A DNA stretch of 45,825 nucleotides from Clostridium sp. CAG:169 (GTDB taxonomy: Bacteria > Bacillota > Clostridia > Oscillospirales > Ruminococcaceae), in the NCBI GenBank assembly GCA_000435195.1, contig FR880251.1, positions 1-45,825 on the forward strand, written 5' to 3'. The first letter of the stretch is position 1. Every line of letters begins with the position of its first letter. Below, one piece after another: positions 8,780-16,971 of the stretch. The notes below the pieces were generated by a model. The model did no database searches, was not told where the DNA came from, and was given only the letters and a program-made list of their open reading frames with translations. Made by a program: the position numbers and the translations under genes.

Positions 8780-9739
8780 ATGAATTTGCATGGTAAGGAC
8801 ATCAAAATCTTCACTGCCAATGCCAACCCAAAGGTGGCTGCAGAGATCGCGGCTTGTCTGGGCCTTCCACTGGGAAAAAGTGAGGTAAAAACCTTCTCCG
8901 ACGGCGAGATCGGCGTTTCCATTCAGGAGTCGGTCCGTGGTTCGGACGTGTTTGTGGTACAGTCCACCTGCACACCGGTCAACGATAACCTGATGGAACT
9001 GCTGATTATGATCGATGCGTTTAAACGCGCTTCTGCCGGTCGTGTTACAGCAGTTATCCCATATTTTGGTTATGCAAGACAGGACAGAAAAGCAAAAGCA
9101 AGAGACCCGATCTCTGCAAAGCTGGTGGCAGACCTGATCACCGCAGCCGGCGCAGACCGCGTTTTGACCATGGACCTGCACGCAGCACAGATCCAGGGCT
9201 TCTTTGATATTCCGGTTGACCATCTGCTGGGTGTTCCGATCATGATCCCGCACTTCATCGAGAAGATTGGCGACGAGCAGTCCAGCTACACCATCGTTTC
9301 CCCGGACCTGGGTTCGGTCACCAGAGCAAGAAAATTTGCTGAGCGCTGCGACGTTCCGCTGGCTATCATCGACAAGAGAAGACCAAAAGCAAACGTCAGC
9401 GAGGTTATGAACATCATCGGTGACGTACGCGGCAGAAAGGTCATCATCGTGGACGATATGATCGACACCGCAGGCACTTTGTGCAATGCAGCCAAGGCAC
9501 TGGTGGAAATCGGCGGTGCAACCGACGTTATCGCCTGTGCAACCCATGGCGTACTGTCCGGTCCGGCTCTGGAAAGAATCGAGAACAGCGTCCTCAAAGA
9601 GGTCGTTCTGCTCGACACCATTCCGCTGCCGAAGGACTGCAACTGTAGCAAGATTACTCAGCTGCCGGTTGCTCCGGTTTTTGCCGAGGCAATCGAGCGC
9701 ATCTATCAGGACAAACCGGTTTCTCCACTGTTTGTTTAA
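8780..9739 (+). CDS. prs: Ribose-phosphate pyrophosphokinase
   Basis: A 319-residue class I PRPP synthetase, the usual length. It transfers pyrophosphate from ATP to ribose-5-phosphate, supplying nucleotide, His and Trp synthesis. Visible motifs are FTANANPKVA at the N-terminus, the catalytic region DLHAAQIQGFFDIPVDH and the PRPP loop VIIVDDMIDTAGT near residues 217-229. The 143-bp gap after glmU holds two small hairpins (GTATC/GATAC and CTTTAG/CTAAAG) and no promoter that I can defend, so it is probably read from the glmU promoter. A strong terminator follows. Confidence 0.97.
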   Translation: MNLHGKDIKIFTANANPKVAAEIAACLGLPLGKSEVKTFSDGEIGVSIQESVRGSDVFVVQSTCTPVNDNLMELLIMIDAFKRASAGRVTAVIPYFGYARQDRKAKARDPISAKLVADLITAAGADRVLTMDLHAAQIQGFFDIPVDHLLGVPIMIPHFIEKIGDEQSSYTIVSPDLGSVTRARKFAERCDVPLAIIDKRRPKANVSEVMNIIGDVRGRKVIIVDDMIDTAGTLCNAAKALVEIGGATDVIACATHGVLSGPALERIENSVLKEVVLLDTIPLPKDCNCSKITQLPVAPVFAEAIERIYQDKPVSPLFV

Positions 9740-9750
9740 TTTTGACAGCC

Positions 9751-9786
9751 AAAAAAGGGCAGGTAAGTGTCACCTGCCCTTTTTTC
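9751..9786 (+). terminator. Intrinsic terminator after prs
   Basis: AAAAAAGGGCAGGT pairs with ACCTGCCCTTTTTT around a 7-nt loop. The next gene starts only 23 bp later and shows no promoter of its own, so its expression would depend on read-through. Confidence 0.88.
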
Positions 9787-9808
9787 TGGTAGAGGGGTTG
9801 GAAGAAAA

Positions 9809-10012
9809 ATGAAGTATATTTGTTACTGCGACCAGGTGACCGAGCAGGATGTTCTGGATGCAATCGGAAACGGTGCGCGCACCGTCCGGCAGGTTTGTCA
9901 AATGACCGGCGCGATGACCCACTGTGATTGCAAAAATAAGCATCCGAATGGGACCTGATGCAGCGCGGATATTTTGCATCTGCTGAAAAAACAGCTGGCA
10001 GCGGCAAAATGA
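9809..10012 (+). CDS. BFD-like [2Fe-2S] protein with in-frame UGA (candidate selenoprotein)
   Basis: The reading frame starts at ATG 9809, with GAGGGG 11 nt upstream. It encodes a BFD-like (bacterioferritin-associated-ferredoxin type) module with CxC at residues 5 and 7, VTEQDVLDAIGNGARTV, then MTGAMTHCDC with Cys 39 and 41. At codon 50 there is UGA (9956-9958), directly followed by a Cys codon. The frame then continues for 16 more residues (SADILHLLKKQLAAAK) to a normal UGA stop at 10010-10012. From memory, clostridial relatives end this region with Gly-x-Cys-Cys then x-Asp-Ile, which would place the UGA at the first cysteine. That suggests selenocysteine (67 residues) rather than a stop (49 residues). 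A simple nonsense mutation or truncated functional protein is the alternative. The gene takes the place of ctc between prs and pth. Confidence 0.7.
9957..9980 (+). promoter_or_regulatory. Possible SECIS-type hairpin after the UGA
   Basis: GATGCA (9957-9962) pairs with TGCATC (9975-9980) around a 12-nt loop containing GG. An alternative fold pairs CAGC with GCTG slightly further out. The hairpin begins within the UGA codon. It does not show the classical E. coli GGUCU apical loop, so this is suggestive only. Confidence 0.35.
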
Positions 10013-10042
10013 GCCGTTTGGAAAACGGAAAAACAAAGGAAT

Positions 10043-10099
10043 GGGCAGGCTGACCACAGGCGCTCCATCACAGGATGGGGGTCTGTGGTTGTCCTGCCC
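10043..10099 (+). other. Long rod-like RNA hairpin upstream of pth
   Basis: Three 7-bp helices are stacked in one hairpin: GGGCAGG/CCTGCCC (10043-10049 with 10093-10099), ACCACAG/CTGTGGT (10053-10059 with 10083-10089) and CTCCATC/GATGGGG (10063-10069 with 10074-10080, tetraloop ACAG). There is no T tract, so it is not an ordinary intrinsic terminator. A smaller hairpin GACCC/GGGTC follows before the pth start. It may be a leader structure or a small palindromic repeat. Confidence 0.6.
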
Positions 10100-10152
10100 T
10101 GTTGCCGACCCTGCAAAAAGGACGGGTCAGAGCAAGAAAGGACAGGTGGATT

Positions 10153-10776
10153 ATGTACGATATTTTTGAAAAGTTAAAAAGTCTCAATACCGCTCCGACG
10201 GTGACCGGCACGCCGGAATTTCTGGTGGTGGGACTGGGCAACCCGGAGCCGAAGTATGATACCACCCGGCACAACGCCGGATTTATGGCAATCGACCACA
10301 TCGCACAAAAGACCGGCTGCAAGGTCAACCAGCTCAAATTTAAATCCTTGTGCGGAATGTGCGAAATCGAAGGGAAAAAGGTCATGCTCATCAAGCCGAC
10401 CACCTATATGAACAGCTCGGGGGAAGCGGTGCGGGAGGCAGCGGCATTTTATAAGATCCCGCCGGAAAAAACCGTCATCATTTTCGACGACATCTCGCTG
10501 GATGTGGGCAAAATGCGCATCCGCCGCAAGGGAAGCGACGGAGGACACAACGGCATCAAGAGCATCATCTATTTCACAGGGAGCGACCAGTTTCCGCGCA
10601 TCAAGGTGGGTGTGGGCAAAAAGCCGCATCCCGACTACGATTTGGCAGCGTGGGTGCTGGGACATTTTTCCGCAGAGGAGCTAAAAACGCTGGAAGAGGT
10701 GTATGAGCACTGCTATCAGGCGCTGGGAGAGATGCTCAAGGGAAACATCGACCGCGCCATGAATCTGTTTAACTAA
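10153..10776 (+). CDS. pth: Peptidyl-tRNA hydrolase
   Basis: A 207-residue enzyme that recycles peptidyl-tRNA released from ribosomes. Start ATG 10153 follows AAGGACAGGTGG. Compared with E. coli Pth it has an N-terminal extension of about 20 residues. The core shows VVGLGNPEPKYDTTRHNAGF with catalytic His about 40, TYMNSSGEAV, and FDDISLDVGKMRIRRKGSDGGHNGIKS with the conserved Asp and the GGHNG loop. Its position before mfd matches Bacillus (spoVC-mfd). Confidence 0.95.
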   Translation: MYDIFEKLKSLNTAPTVTGTPEFLVVGLGNPEPKYDTTRHNAGFMAIDHIAQKTGCKVNQLKFKSLCGMCEIEGKKVMLIKPTTYMNSSGEAVREAAAFYKIPPEKTVIIFDDISLDVGKMRIRRKGSDGGHNGIKSIIYFTGSDQFPRIKVGVGKKPHPDYDLAAWVLGHFSAEELKTLEEVYEHCYQALGEMLKGNIDRAMNLFN

Positions 10777-10831
10777 GAGAAACGAAACAACCGACGCAAC
10801 AAACAAAACAGGGAAGGGTGGGTGAAGAACA

Positions 10832-13800
10832 ATGAAACAGTTTTTAACACTGATGGATGGAATGGTGGAATACCGTCAGATGAAGGAGGCATTGCAGCAG
10901 GGCAGGGTGCCGGTCTCGGTCAGCGGTGTGTCCGCTTCGCACAAGACCCATATCATCGCCTCGCTGGCAGCGCAGCTGGAAAAACCCGCGCTGGTCATCG
11001 TGCCGGACGAAAGCACTGCGATTCGTTTTACGGCGGACCTGAGTGTGCTGCTCGGGGAGAGGGTGCTGCATTTTCCGGCAAGGGACTATGTGCTGCTGGA
11101 CGTGGACGGAGCATCCGGCGAGTTTGAGCATCAGCGCTTAGGGGTGCTCAGCGAACTGCTGCAGGGAACTGCCAGGGTGGTGGTCGCTTCGGCAGAATCT
11201 GCCTGTGAGCGCACCATCCCGAAGGAAACGCTCAAAGATTCTATCTTGACCATCGACATGGACGGCAGCTACGACCAGGAGCAGGTGGTCAAAAAGCTGG
11301 TGGCAATGGGTTACCAGTGCAGGGACCAGGTGGAGGGCATCTGCCAGTTTGCACGCCGTGGCGGCATTCTGGACATCTTTCCGCCGGACCGCAGCGAGCC
11401 GGTGCGAATCGAGTTTTGGGACGATGAGATTGACACCATGTCCACCTTCCAGGTGGATACCCAGCGTCGTCAGGACAGCATCGAGCAGGTCACCATCCCT
11501 CCTGCAAGGGAGGTGCTTTACCAAAGTCCGCAAAAGCTTGCCGATCTGTTGCGTCAGCAGATGGCAGCCCAGAAGGGTAAGGCGGGTGTGCAGGTCAAGG
11601 AACATCTGCAGCGGGACATCGAGCGGCTGGAAGGCGGGCTGAATCCGGTGAGCATCGACCGGTATCTGCCGATTTTGTACCAGCCGCAGACCATCTTTGA
11701 TTATTTTGAAGCGGACGCGCTGGCGTTTTTGTGCGAACCGGTCAGCTGCAAAGAAAATTTTGCCAATGCCATGGCACAGCACCACGAGGATGTCAAGATG
11801 CTGATGGAGCAGGGCATCCTGTTCCGCGGGTGCAGCGTCTATTATGATGATTTTACCGAGCTGTGCCGCAAATTCTGCCGCTGCCAAAGCGTGATGATGG
11901 ATACCTTTACCCGCTCGCTCAGTGATGTGCCGGTGCGAGAGCTGGTGCAGCTGAGCGCATCGCAGCTTTCTACCTGGAGCGGGGAATATGCCATCCTAAA
12001 GGATGACATCGAGGACTACATGAAGACCGGCTTTTGCTGTGTCATCTTTGCGGGCACACCCAGAGGAGCGCAGGCGCTGACCGAGGATTTGCAGAAGGAC
12101 TTTTCGGCACAGCTGGTTCGGGATGTTCCTTCCATCGACCCGGGCAGAATCTATGTGCTGGAAGGGACTTTGTCGGCGGGCATGGAGTATCCGCAGCTGA
12201 AGCTGGCGGTCATCAGCCATGCCAAAACCGGCAGCAGCCGCAAAAAGCCGGCAAAAGCCAAAAAGGGCGGAATCAAAAATATTTCGGACCTGAATGTGGG
12301 CGACTATGTGGTACACGTTTCCCACGGAATCGGTATCTTTGAGGGAATCGTCAAGCGCGACATCCACGGCGTAGTCAAGGACTACATCAAGATTCGCTAT
12401 GCCGGCAGCGATATGCTGTTTGTGCCGGTCACCCAGTTGGACCTTGTCACCAAGTACATCGGCGGCAAGGAGGACAGCGTGGTCAAGCTCAACAAGCTCA
12501 ACTCCGCCGAGTGGGCAAAGACCCGCGCAAGGGTCAAAAAAGCGGTCAAGGATATGGCGGATGAGCTGATCAAGCTGTATGCCAAGCGGGAGGCGGCACA
12601 GGGCTATGCCTTTGGACCGGACACCGACTGGCAGAACGACTTTGAGCGCCGCTTTCCCTACGACGAAACCGACGACCAGCTGCGCTGCATCCGGGAAATC
12701 AAGGACGATATGGAAAAGCCCTCCCCGATGGACCGTCTGCTGTGCGGGGACGTTGGCTTTGGAAAGACCGAGGTTGCCATCCGCGCCGCCTTTAAATGTG
12801 TGATGGACGGCAAACAGTGTGCGGTGCTGGTGCCGACCACCATCCTTGCCTGGCAGCATTACCAGACCTTCCGCAAGAGGATGGAGGGCTTTCCGGTCAA
12901 GGTGGACATTCTCTCGCGCTTTCGCACGCCAAGGGAGCAGGAGCAGGTGCTGGAGGAGCTGCGCCGCGGACAGGTCGATATTGTGGTGGGTACCCACCGT
13001 CTGGTGCAGAAGGACGTGAAATTTAAGGATTTGGGACTGTGCATCATCGACGAGGAGCAGCGCTTTGGCGTCAAGCACAAGGAGAGCTTTAAGGAGATGC
13101 GCAACAATGTGGATGTGCTGACCCTTTCGGCAACGCCGATTCCGCGCACCCTGAACATGGCGATGTCGGGCATACGGGATATGTCCACCATCGAGGAGGC
13201 GCCGCAGGACCGTCAGCCGGTGCAGACCTATGTGATGGAGCACGACTGGGGAATTTTGGTGCAGGCCATCAGCAAGGAGCTGCGCCGTGGCGGACAGGTG
13301 TTCTACCTGCACAATCGGGTGGACACCATCGACCGGTGCGCTGCGACCATCCAGCAGTTTTTGCCGGATGCAACGGTGGTAGTGGCACACGGCAAGATGA
13401 GCGAGGAACAGCTGTCCAAGGTATGGAAGCGGCTGCTGGACCATGAAATCGACATTCTGGTCTGCACCACCATCATTGAAACCGGTGTGGACGTTTCCAA
13501 CTGCAACACCCTGATCATCGAGGATGCCGACCGATTGGGATTGTCGCAGCTGTATCAGATTCGAGGCAGAGTCGGGCGTTCAAGCCGAAGAGCGTTTGCC
13601 TACCTGACGGTGACCAAGGGCAAGGCGCTGACCGACGTTGCTACCAAGCGACTGGAAGCCATCCGGGAGTTTACCACCTTTGGTTCGGGCTTCCGCATCG
13701 CCATGCGCGATTTGGAAATCCGCGGTGCAGGCAACATCCTGGGCGCACAGCAGCACGGTCACATGGAGGCAGTCGGCTATGAGATGTATCTGAAGATGCT

Positions 13801-14296
13801 CTCCGAGGCAGTAGCAGTGGCAAAGGGAGAAAAGCCCGAGGTGCAGAACACCGAATGTCTGGTGGACATCCGCATCGGTGCGCATATCCCGGAGGATTAC
13901 ATCGAAAGCCTGCCTCAGCGCATCGACATCTACAAGAAGATTGCTTCGGTGGAGAACGAAAAGGACGCCAGCGACATCATCGACGAGCTGATCGACCGCT
14001 TTGGCACACCGCCCGAGGCAGTCAAAGGACTGGTGGATGTTTCTCTGCTGCGCAATATGGCGGCAGGACTTGGCATCCGGGAAATCTCCCAGCGCACCGA
14101 CAGCCTGTTGTTCTACCCGGAGACGGTGGATATGCAGGCGGCAAGCCGTCTGGCAGCCGGCTTAAAGGGCAGGGTGATGCTCAACGCAGGTGCAAAACCC
14201 TACCTTGCTGTGAAGGTGGCAAAGGGAGAAAAACCGGTGGACACCATGCGACTGGCACTGACCATGATGGCAGGGGAAGCTTCGCCTGCAAAGTAA
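10832..14296 (+). CDS. mfd: Transcription-repair coupling factor
   Basis: A 1154-residue ATPase that dislodges stalled RNA polymerase and recruits UvrA. The order of domains is: UvrB-like N-terminal part (degenerate), the CarD-like RNA-polymerase-interaction domain around residue 488 (VGDYVVHVSHGIGIFEG), then a RecG-like translocase with Walker A GDVGFGKTEVA (about 638), DEEQ box (about 739), and SATPIPRT and QIRGRVGRSSR motifs. A C-terminal TRCF domain (IPEDYIESLPQRIDIYKK) follows. Length is normal. It lies 55 bp after pth and is followed by a weak terminator. Confidence 0.97.
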   Translation: MKQFLTLMDGMVEYRQMKEALQQGRVPVSVSGVSASHKTHIIASLAAQLEKPALVIVPDESTAIRFTADLSVLLGERVLHFPARDYVLLDVDGASGEFEHQRLGVLSELLQGTARVVVASAESACERTIPKETLKDSILTIDMDGSYDQEQVVKKLVAMGYQCRDQVEGICQFARRGGILDIFPPDRSEPVRIEFWDDEIDTMSTFQVDTQRRQDSIEQVTIPPAREVLYQSPQKLADLLRQQMAAQKGKAGVQVKEHLQRDIERLEGGLNPVSIDRYLPILYQPQTIFDYFEADALAFLCEPVSCKENFANAMAQHHEDVKMLMEQGILFRGCSVYYDDFTELCRKFCRCQSVMMDTFTRSLSDVPVRELVQLSASQLSTWSGEYAILKDDIEDYMKTGFCCVIFAGTPRGAQALTEDLQKDFSAQLVRDVPSIDPGRIYVLEGTLSAGMEYPQLKLAVISHAKTGSSRKKPAKAKKGGIKNISDLNVGDYVVHVSHGIGIFEGIVKRDIHGVVKDYIKIRYAGSDMLFVPVTQLDLVTKYIGGKEDSVVKLNKLNSAEWAKTRARVKKAVKDMADELIKLYAKREAAQGYAFGPDTDWQNDFERRFPYDETDDQLRCIREIKDDMEKPSPMDRLLCGDVGFGKTEVAIRAAFKCVMDGKQCAVLVPTTILAWQHYQTFRKRMEGFPVKVDILSRFRTPREQEQVLEELRRGQVDIVVGTHRLVQKDVKFKDLGLCIIDEEQRFGVKHKESFKEMRNNVDVLTLSATPIPRTLNMAMSGIRDMSTIEEAPQDRQPVQTYVMEHDWGILVQAISKELRRGGQVFYLHNRVDTIDRCAATIQQFLPDATVVVAHGKMSEEQLSKVWKRLLDHEIDILVCTTIIETGVDVSNCNTLIIEDADRLGLSQLYQIRGRVGRSSRRAFAYLTVTKGKALTDVATKRLEAIREFTTFGSGFRIAMRDLEIRGAGNILGAQQHGHMEAVGYEMYLKMLSEAVAVAKGEKPEVQNTECLVDIRIGAHIPEDYIESLPQRIDIYKKIASVENEKDASDIIDELIDRFGTPPEAVKGLVDVSLLRNMAAGLGIREISQRTDSLLFYPETVDMQAASRLAAGLKGRVMLNAGAKPYLAVKVAKGEKPVDTMRLALTMMAGEASPAK

Positions 14297-14325
14297 GGGC
14301 GAAAGCGGTGTATGATAAATTTGGC

Positions 14326-14348
14326 AGGGGCGTTTTCAGCCCTTTTTA
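14326..14348 (+). terminator. Weak terminator after mfd
   Basis: GGGC (14328-14331), a 7-nt loop and GCCC, followed by TTTTT. The stem is short, so read-through into the next lipoprotein gene is possible. Confidence 0.45.
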
Positions 14349-14359
14349 GAGTTTATTCA

Positions 14360-14388
14360 TGGACTTTTTGGGCGTTTGGGTGTATAAT
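14360..14388 (+). promoter_or_regulatory. Promoter of the foldase lipoprotein gene
   Basis: TGGACT (4 of 6 matches to TTGACA), 17 nt, TATAAT (14383-14388). It is followed by a leader of about 70 nt and the ribosome site AGGAGG. Confidence 0.6.
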
Positions 14389-14465
14389 ATCGGGGTGTTG
14401 CCCGAAGAAATATCCATGCCCTGTGATACAGGGTTCGGGAAGTAAAATAACAGGAGGATATTCGA

Positions 14466-15545
14466 ATGAATTTTCTGAAAAAATGTGCAGCAGTGCTGCT
14501 GACCGGAGCGATGGTGCTGTCGATGTCGGCGTGCTCCTCGGATACAGACTGGATTATGCGCAAGGGTGAACTGGAAATGCCTGCGGGCGTTTACATCAAC
14601 AACCTGCTGCAAAGCTATTATCAGGCATCCACTCTGGTGGAGAACACAGAAGAGGATGTGCTCAAGCAGCAGGTGGAGGGCACCGACGCCAAGGAATGGA
14701 TTCAGCAGCAGGCATTGGACGAAACCAAACGCAATATGGCAGCATGCAGCGAGTTTAACGAGCATAAGCTCTCTTTTACATCGGATGAGCTGGAAAGCTG
14801 CCGCCAGCAGGCAGAGGCTTACTATGAACAGAACGGCGAAAATCTGGAAAAGAACGGCATCTCGCAGAACTCCATCGAGCTGCTGTACCAGATTGCTTAT
14901 ATGAAGAATAAGCTGTTTGATGCGCTGTATGCACAGGGCGGCGAGCAGGAGGTCAGCGAGGAAGAGCTGCGCAGCTACTACGAGGAAAACTACATCAAGA
15001 TGGCAGTGCAGACCTTTAACTTCCCGGAGGAGCCGGAAATCCCGGAGGGTGCTACCGAAGAGGATAAGGCTTCCTACGAGGAATTTTATAAAACCGAGCG
15101 CGGCAACGTTTACACCAACGCAAACTCCTTCTACCTCCAGGCACAGATTGGCATGGATGCAGGACAGAGCTGGAACGAGGTGCTCAACACCTACAAACAG
15201 CAGAATGCAGCGGCTGCCGGTCAGGAGTACGACATGAACACCAACAACTACCGACTGCTGGATACCGCCACCACTCCACTGAATGCGGACATCGTCGGCG
15301 CTCTCAAGGAAGCAGAGCAGGGCGAACTGGTCAAGGTAGAAACCGACACCATGATTGCCATCGGTGCGACCACTGACATCAACGAGGACCCGACCGATTA
15401 TGAGTATGTCAAAACTGCCATCCTGCACGCGCTCAAGGACGAGGCGTTTGAGGAATATCTGTTGCAGCAGGCACAGGACGAGTCCTACGAACTGAATCAG
15501 AAAGCGGCAGACCGCTATCAGATTAACAAACTCAAACTCAGCTAA
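14466..15545 (+). CDS. PrsA/SurA-like extracellular foldase lipoprotein
   Basis: A 359-residue exported lipoprotein. A basic start (MNFLKKC), a hydrophobic stretch and the lipobox SMSAC place the lipidated cysteine at about residue 23. The body is acidic and helical and has the SurA_N-type pattern seen in PrsA foldases (YYEQNGENLEKNGISQNSI; VSEEELRSYYEENY). No clear parvulin isomerase domain is preserved, so it may act as a chaperone only. In many clostridia a PrsA-like gene follows mfd, which supports the call. A ribosome site AGGAGG precedes the ATG. Confidence 0.75.
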   Translation: MNFLKKCAAVLLTGAMVLSMSACSSDTDWIMRKGELEMPAGVYINNLLQSYYQASTLVENTEEDVLKQQVEGTDAKEWIQQQALDETKRNMAACSEFNEHKLSFTSDELESCRQQAEAYYEQNGENLEKNGISQNSIELLYQIAYMKNKLFDALYAQGGEQEVSEEELRSYYEENYIKMAVQTFNFPEEPEIPEGATEEDKASYEEFYKTERGNVYTNANSFYLQAQIGMDAGQSWNEVLNTYKQQNAAAAGQEYDMNTNNYRLLDTATTPLNADIVGALKEAEQGELVKVETDTMIAIGATTDINEDPTDYEYVKTAILHALKDEAFEEYLLQQAQDESYELNQKAADRYQINKLKLS

Positions 15546-15552
15546 TGACTGG

Positions 15553-15588
15553 AAAGAGGACCGTATGCACAAACGGTCCTCTTTTTTC
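15553..15588 (+). terminator. Intrinsic terminator after the foldase gene
   Basis: AAAGAGGACCGT pairs with ACGGTCCTCTTT around an 8-nt loop and runs into TTTTTT. Confidence 0.92.
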
Positions 15589-15673
15589 TTGTATAAAACA
15601 GAAAAATGGCACAGAAATAATATGAAAGAATCTTTAAAATTTTTTGAGAATCTTCCACAAACGTACTTTTTTA

Positions 15674-15682
15674 TGATATAAT
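15674..15682 (+). promoter_or_regulatory. Extended -10 promoter of the sortase gene
   Basis: TGATATAAT is an extended -10 element (TGn-TATAAT, hexamer 15677-15682). No good -35 box lies 17 nt upstream, which is usual for extended -10 promoters. The leader is about 90 nt long. Confidence 0.55.
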
Positions 15683-15777
15683 AAGCAGGAATAAACTTCG
15701 ACAGCAGAGAATGGTTCTGCAAATGCCGGATGCTGCGCAGCGTCCGGGAAAAATGATAAGCGAGGGATGAAACATTT

Positions 15778-16920
15778 ATGAAGGATAGAATCGGACAATC
15801 CAGCAGCAGAAAGAAAAAGAACACCGAATCGGATTTTTCCAATGTGACAGGAGTTCCAAAGCCGGACAACTACGGAGGATTTTCTCCCGATGACGATGGG
15901 ATGCCGCCAAAGAAAAAGTCGAAGCTCCCGATTATCCTGTGCGGGCTTCTGGCAGTCGCAGTGGTAGCGGGCGGCGGATGGTTTTTGCTCAGCCGCAACG
16001 GAGGAGGCGATGTCGTGCAGCAGCCGGCACAGCCTTCGGTGGAATATCCGCTGAACACAGCCGAGCTGGACCAGGACGAGCAGGCACTGCAGCAGGTGCT
16101 TCAGAGTGCAAAATCCCAGCGGGTGCCGACCATGACCCAGCTGGTAGACCTGATTGCCATCAACGAGCTGCTGGGCACAGTGGAATCCAGCGGGGACGGC
16201 AAAAATGCTAACCTGGTCGCACAGCTGGAAACCGAATCGCTGGCAGCCAAGGCAGCTGAATTTAAGACCACCAACAACGATGACACCATCGGATGGATTC
16301 GCATCCCGAACACCAACGTGGACTATCCGGTTGTTTATAAAGCAGGCGTAGAAAACTATGCCTATTATGAGAGCAAGGGTTATGACAAGCAGTACAGCAA
16401 GGACGGTGTAATCTGGGCGGACTATGAGTGTACCTTCCCGGAGCTTTCGCAGAACACTACCCTGTATGGGCACAACTGGCACAACATCTACACGCCAAGA
16501 ACCCAGGCAAATATGCAGGCAAACGACCTGATGTTCTCGCTGGTGATGTCCTATAACTACACCGATTTTGCGCAGGAGAATCCGTTCGTCTACTTCTCCA
16601 CCACCGAGCAGGACTATGTATTCCAGGTGTTTGCTTCCTACTACACCGACCTGAACTTCGGCTATAACTATGCGCAGATGAGCCAGGAGGACTTCCAGAA
16701 GGTGATTGCTGAGGCAAAAGCCAAGAGCCTGTCCAACTACAATGTTCCGGTGACTAGCGAGGACAAGATTGTCACCCTGTCCACCTGCACCCGTGTACAT
16801 GGAAACACCAACAATCAGCGTTTTGTTGTAATGGCAAAGCTGGTGCCGGTCGGAACTCCATCCACCACCATCAGCACCCATTCCAATCCAATCGCATACA
16901 ATTCGAGCATCGACGCTTAA
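15778..16920 (+). CDS. Class B sortase with long N-terminal anchor
   Basis: A 380-residue membrane-anchored transpeptidase. The cytoplasmic N-terminus is polar and basic; one membrane helix spans about residues 50-69; a linker of about 100 residues leads to the sortase domain. Catalytic residues are His about 232 (LYGHNWHN), Cys about 337 (TLSTC) and Arg about 348 (NQRFVVMAKL). The TLSTC form and the IPNTNVDYPVV and YYTDLNFGYNY segments fit class B rather than class A. It would attach sorting-signal proteins to the wall, but no substrate with an LPXTG-type signal lies next to it. GCGAGGG precedes the start. Confidence 0.9.
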   Translation: MKDRIGQSSSRKKKNTESDFSNVTGVPKPDNYGGFSPDDDGMPPKKKSKLPIILCGLLAVAVVAGGGWFLLSRNGGGDVVQQPAQPSVEYPLNTAELDQDEQALQQVLQSAKSQRVPTMTQLVDLIAINELLGTVESSGDGKNANLVAQLETESLAAKAAEFKTTNNDDTIGWIRIPNTNVDYPVVYKAGVENYAYYESKGYDKQYSKDGVIWADYECTFPELSQNTTLYGHNWHNIYTPRTQANMQANDLMFSLVMSYNYTDFAQENPFVYFSTTEQDYVFQVFASYYTDLNFGYNYAQMSQEDFQKVIAEAKAKSLSNYNVPVTSEDKIVTLSTCTRVHGNTNNQRFVVMAKLVPVGTPSTTISTHSNPIAYNSSIDA

Positions 16921-16957
16921 AACACAAAAAGCTCCCCATCGGGGAGCTTTTTGTGTT
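16921..16957. terminator. Bidirectional terminator between sortase and M23 genes
   Basis: A 17-bp perfect stem (AACACAAAAAGCTCCCC with its complement) around a 3-nt loop, with A tract and T tract on either side. It serves both converging genes. Confidence 0.93.
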
Positions 16958-16971
16958 GAGAGGAGGGATGT

